Assembly: GCA_963807085.1 (NCBI GenBank)
Contig: CAWEBB010000032.1
Location: 372,001-436,000 of the forward strand
DNA from: JACKII01 sp963807085
GTDB lineage: Bacteria; Pseudomonadota; Alphaproteobacteria; Bin95
Direction: 5' to 3'
DNA length: 64,000 nt
Part shown: positions 63,431 through 64,000 of the stretch, piece by piece
Layout: the number at the start of each line of letters is the position of its first letter
How positions within the stretch are numbered: the stretch's first letter is position 1
Notes under the pieces: generated by a model
What the model was told of the DNA's origin: nothing
Seen by the model: only the letters and a program-made list of their open reading frames with translations
The model's database searches: none
Made by a program: the position numbers and the translations under genes

Positions 63431-63861
63431 TGCAGCTGGATTGACCACCCAGCGCCACAATCACCTGCCAACTCTCGGGCCGCGCGCCCCGGAATGCGAG
63501 ATCGCCGTCGCCTGTCCGCGGTGCATCCAACCGTCTCGAGCCGCTGCCTACGTCGATCAGAATTGCTCAGAGCCCTGCATGCACCAGGAAGCCATCACCC
63601 GCGCCGCCATCCGAAACATCAACATCTCGCAGCGCCGGAACGAAAGGGAGAAGCCTCTTGCAAAATATTTGGCGCTATCGGCGGGGGATTTGCGCTTATC
63701 ACAATGGGGATTTATCTTTTCAATCCTTACATCGACCGCGCCAACGAGATCATAATTTTACTAGTTTTTGCGATTTAAGCAATTAGTTTGTATTTCAACG
63801 ACGCCAAGAATAAGAAAAATGCAGAGATGATACTACCCCATTTGAGACGAGGAACTGCCCC
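63431..63861 (+). other. Intergenic region with a membrane-segment relic
   Basis: 431 bp, lower GC. One frame at about 63660-63776 reads naturally (FGAIGGGFALITMGIYLFNP, then a run of Ile/Leu) like two membrane helices, but has no acceptable start codon: the only RBS (AAAGGGAGAA) is followed by TTG in another frame. It is probably a frameshifted or truncated small membrane protein. No terminator is clear. Confidence 0.45.
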
Positions 63862-64000
63862 ATGACCCACCCCATCCTTGGCGAAGGCCAGTACCGCTAC
63901 GAAGTGCATAACGACTGGGCCAAGCTGCCGGACGGCTGGCTGTTCGACGATGTCGCCGCCGTCGCCGTCGATCACAACGACCATGTCTATGCCTTCAACC
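63862..64000 (+). CDS. Peptidyl-alpha-hydroxyglycine alpha-amidating lyase-like / NHL beta-propeller protein, partial
   Basis: Only the first 46 codons are in the window. The opening GEGQYRYEVHNDWAKLPDGW, then AAVAVDHNDHVYAFN, is the first blade of the six-bladed propeller found in NHL-repeat and alpha-amidating-lyase-like proteins of bacteria. No signal peptide is seen. The ATG follows GACGAGGAA. GC rises again here, so the lower-GC segment ends just before it. Confidence 0.7.
   Translation, partial: MTHPILGEGQYRYEVHNDWAKLPDGWLFDDVAAVAVDHNDHVYAFN

Overview
The window reads as chromosomal DNA of a GC-rich member of the Alphaproteobacteria, probably Rhodospirillales-like (inference). Pointers are an ethylmalonyl-CoA pathway pair (ccr/ecm), an NDUFAF6-type squalene/phytoene-synthase homologue, a TRAP transporter system, a thiOSG-E cluster under a TPP riboswitch, OpgH without OpgG, UvrB with a basic tail, and many acyl-CoA and 2-oxoglutarate-oxygenase enzymes. 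No rRNA, phage or CRISPR array is present. Two tRNAs are: tRNA-Leu(UAA) and a tRNA-Sec (selC).

Layout. 1-1078: two broken insertion sequences (IS256-type and IS481-type) joined head to head. 1127-3020: a secreted beta-repeat/Gln-Ser-rich protein and a PRC-barrel protein that look like one gene split by a one-base frameshift. 3176-7790: cytochrome c, a PTPS-fold protein lacking its catalytic residues paired with an MDR dehydrogenase, OpgH and YceI. 7855-12676: dehydrogenase, VOC protein, crotonase, MFS transporter, TauD-type oxygenase. 12716-16840: tRNA-Leu, DjlA-like protein, a peroxiredoxin-fold/prolyl-hydroxylase fusion, FAD oxidase, DsbA-like protein. 16946-20960: polyprenyl-sugar/lipid A type glycosyltransferase operon, SppA-like protease. 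21037-24088: thiamine cluster. 24217-34897: PhyH, crotonase, uvrB, TTC38-like protein, flavoprotein plus NDUFAF6-like protein, sodB, undecaprenyl-phosphate sugar transferase. 35159-45298: a catabolic and uptake island: two acyl-CoA dehydrogenases around a TRAP transporter with duplicated DctP and a frameshifted DctM, and a divergent RraA/nitronate monooxygenase/MetE-like operon. 45335-50226: DUF6880 relic, TauD oxygenase, M20 peptidase, cyclase, PcaF-type thiolase. 50445-51660: a membrane protein flanked by two 24-residue membrane microproteins. 52087-57934: cupin, selC, selO, ecm, ccr. 57961-64000: hydrolase, porin, LLM flavoprotein, then a lower-GC segment with a CSC-motif permease, a small thioredoxin and the start of a beta-propeller protein.

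How they work together. The ccr/ecm pair, acyl-CoA dehydrogenases, crotonases and thiolase point to acetyl-CoA and short or branched acyl-CoA assimilation fed by TRAP-imported carboxylates. A terminator hairpin between dctM and the downstream acyl-CoA dehydrogenase contains the latter's ribosome binding site, and a clean inverted repeat sits in the divergent promoter of the other acyl-CoA dehydrogenase. The items most worth following are this attenuator-like element, the catalytic-residue-free PTPS/MDR pair, the peroxiredoxin-P4H fusion, the two membrane microproteins and the selC/selO neighbourhood.
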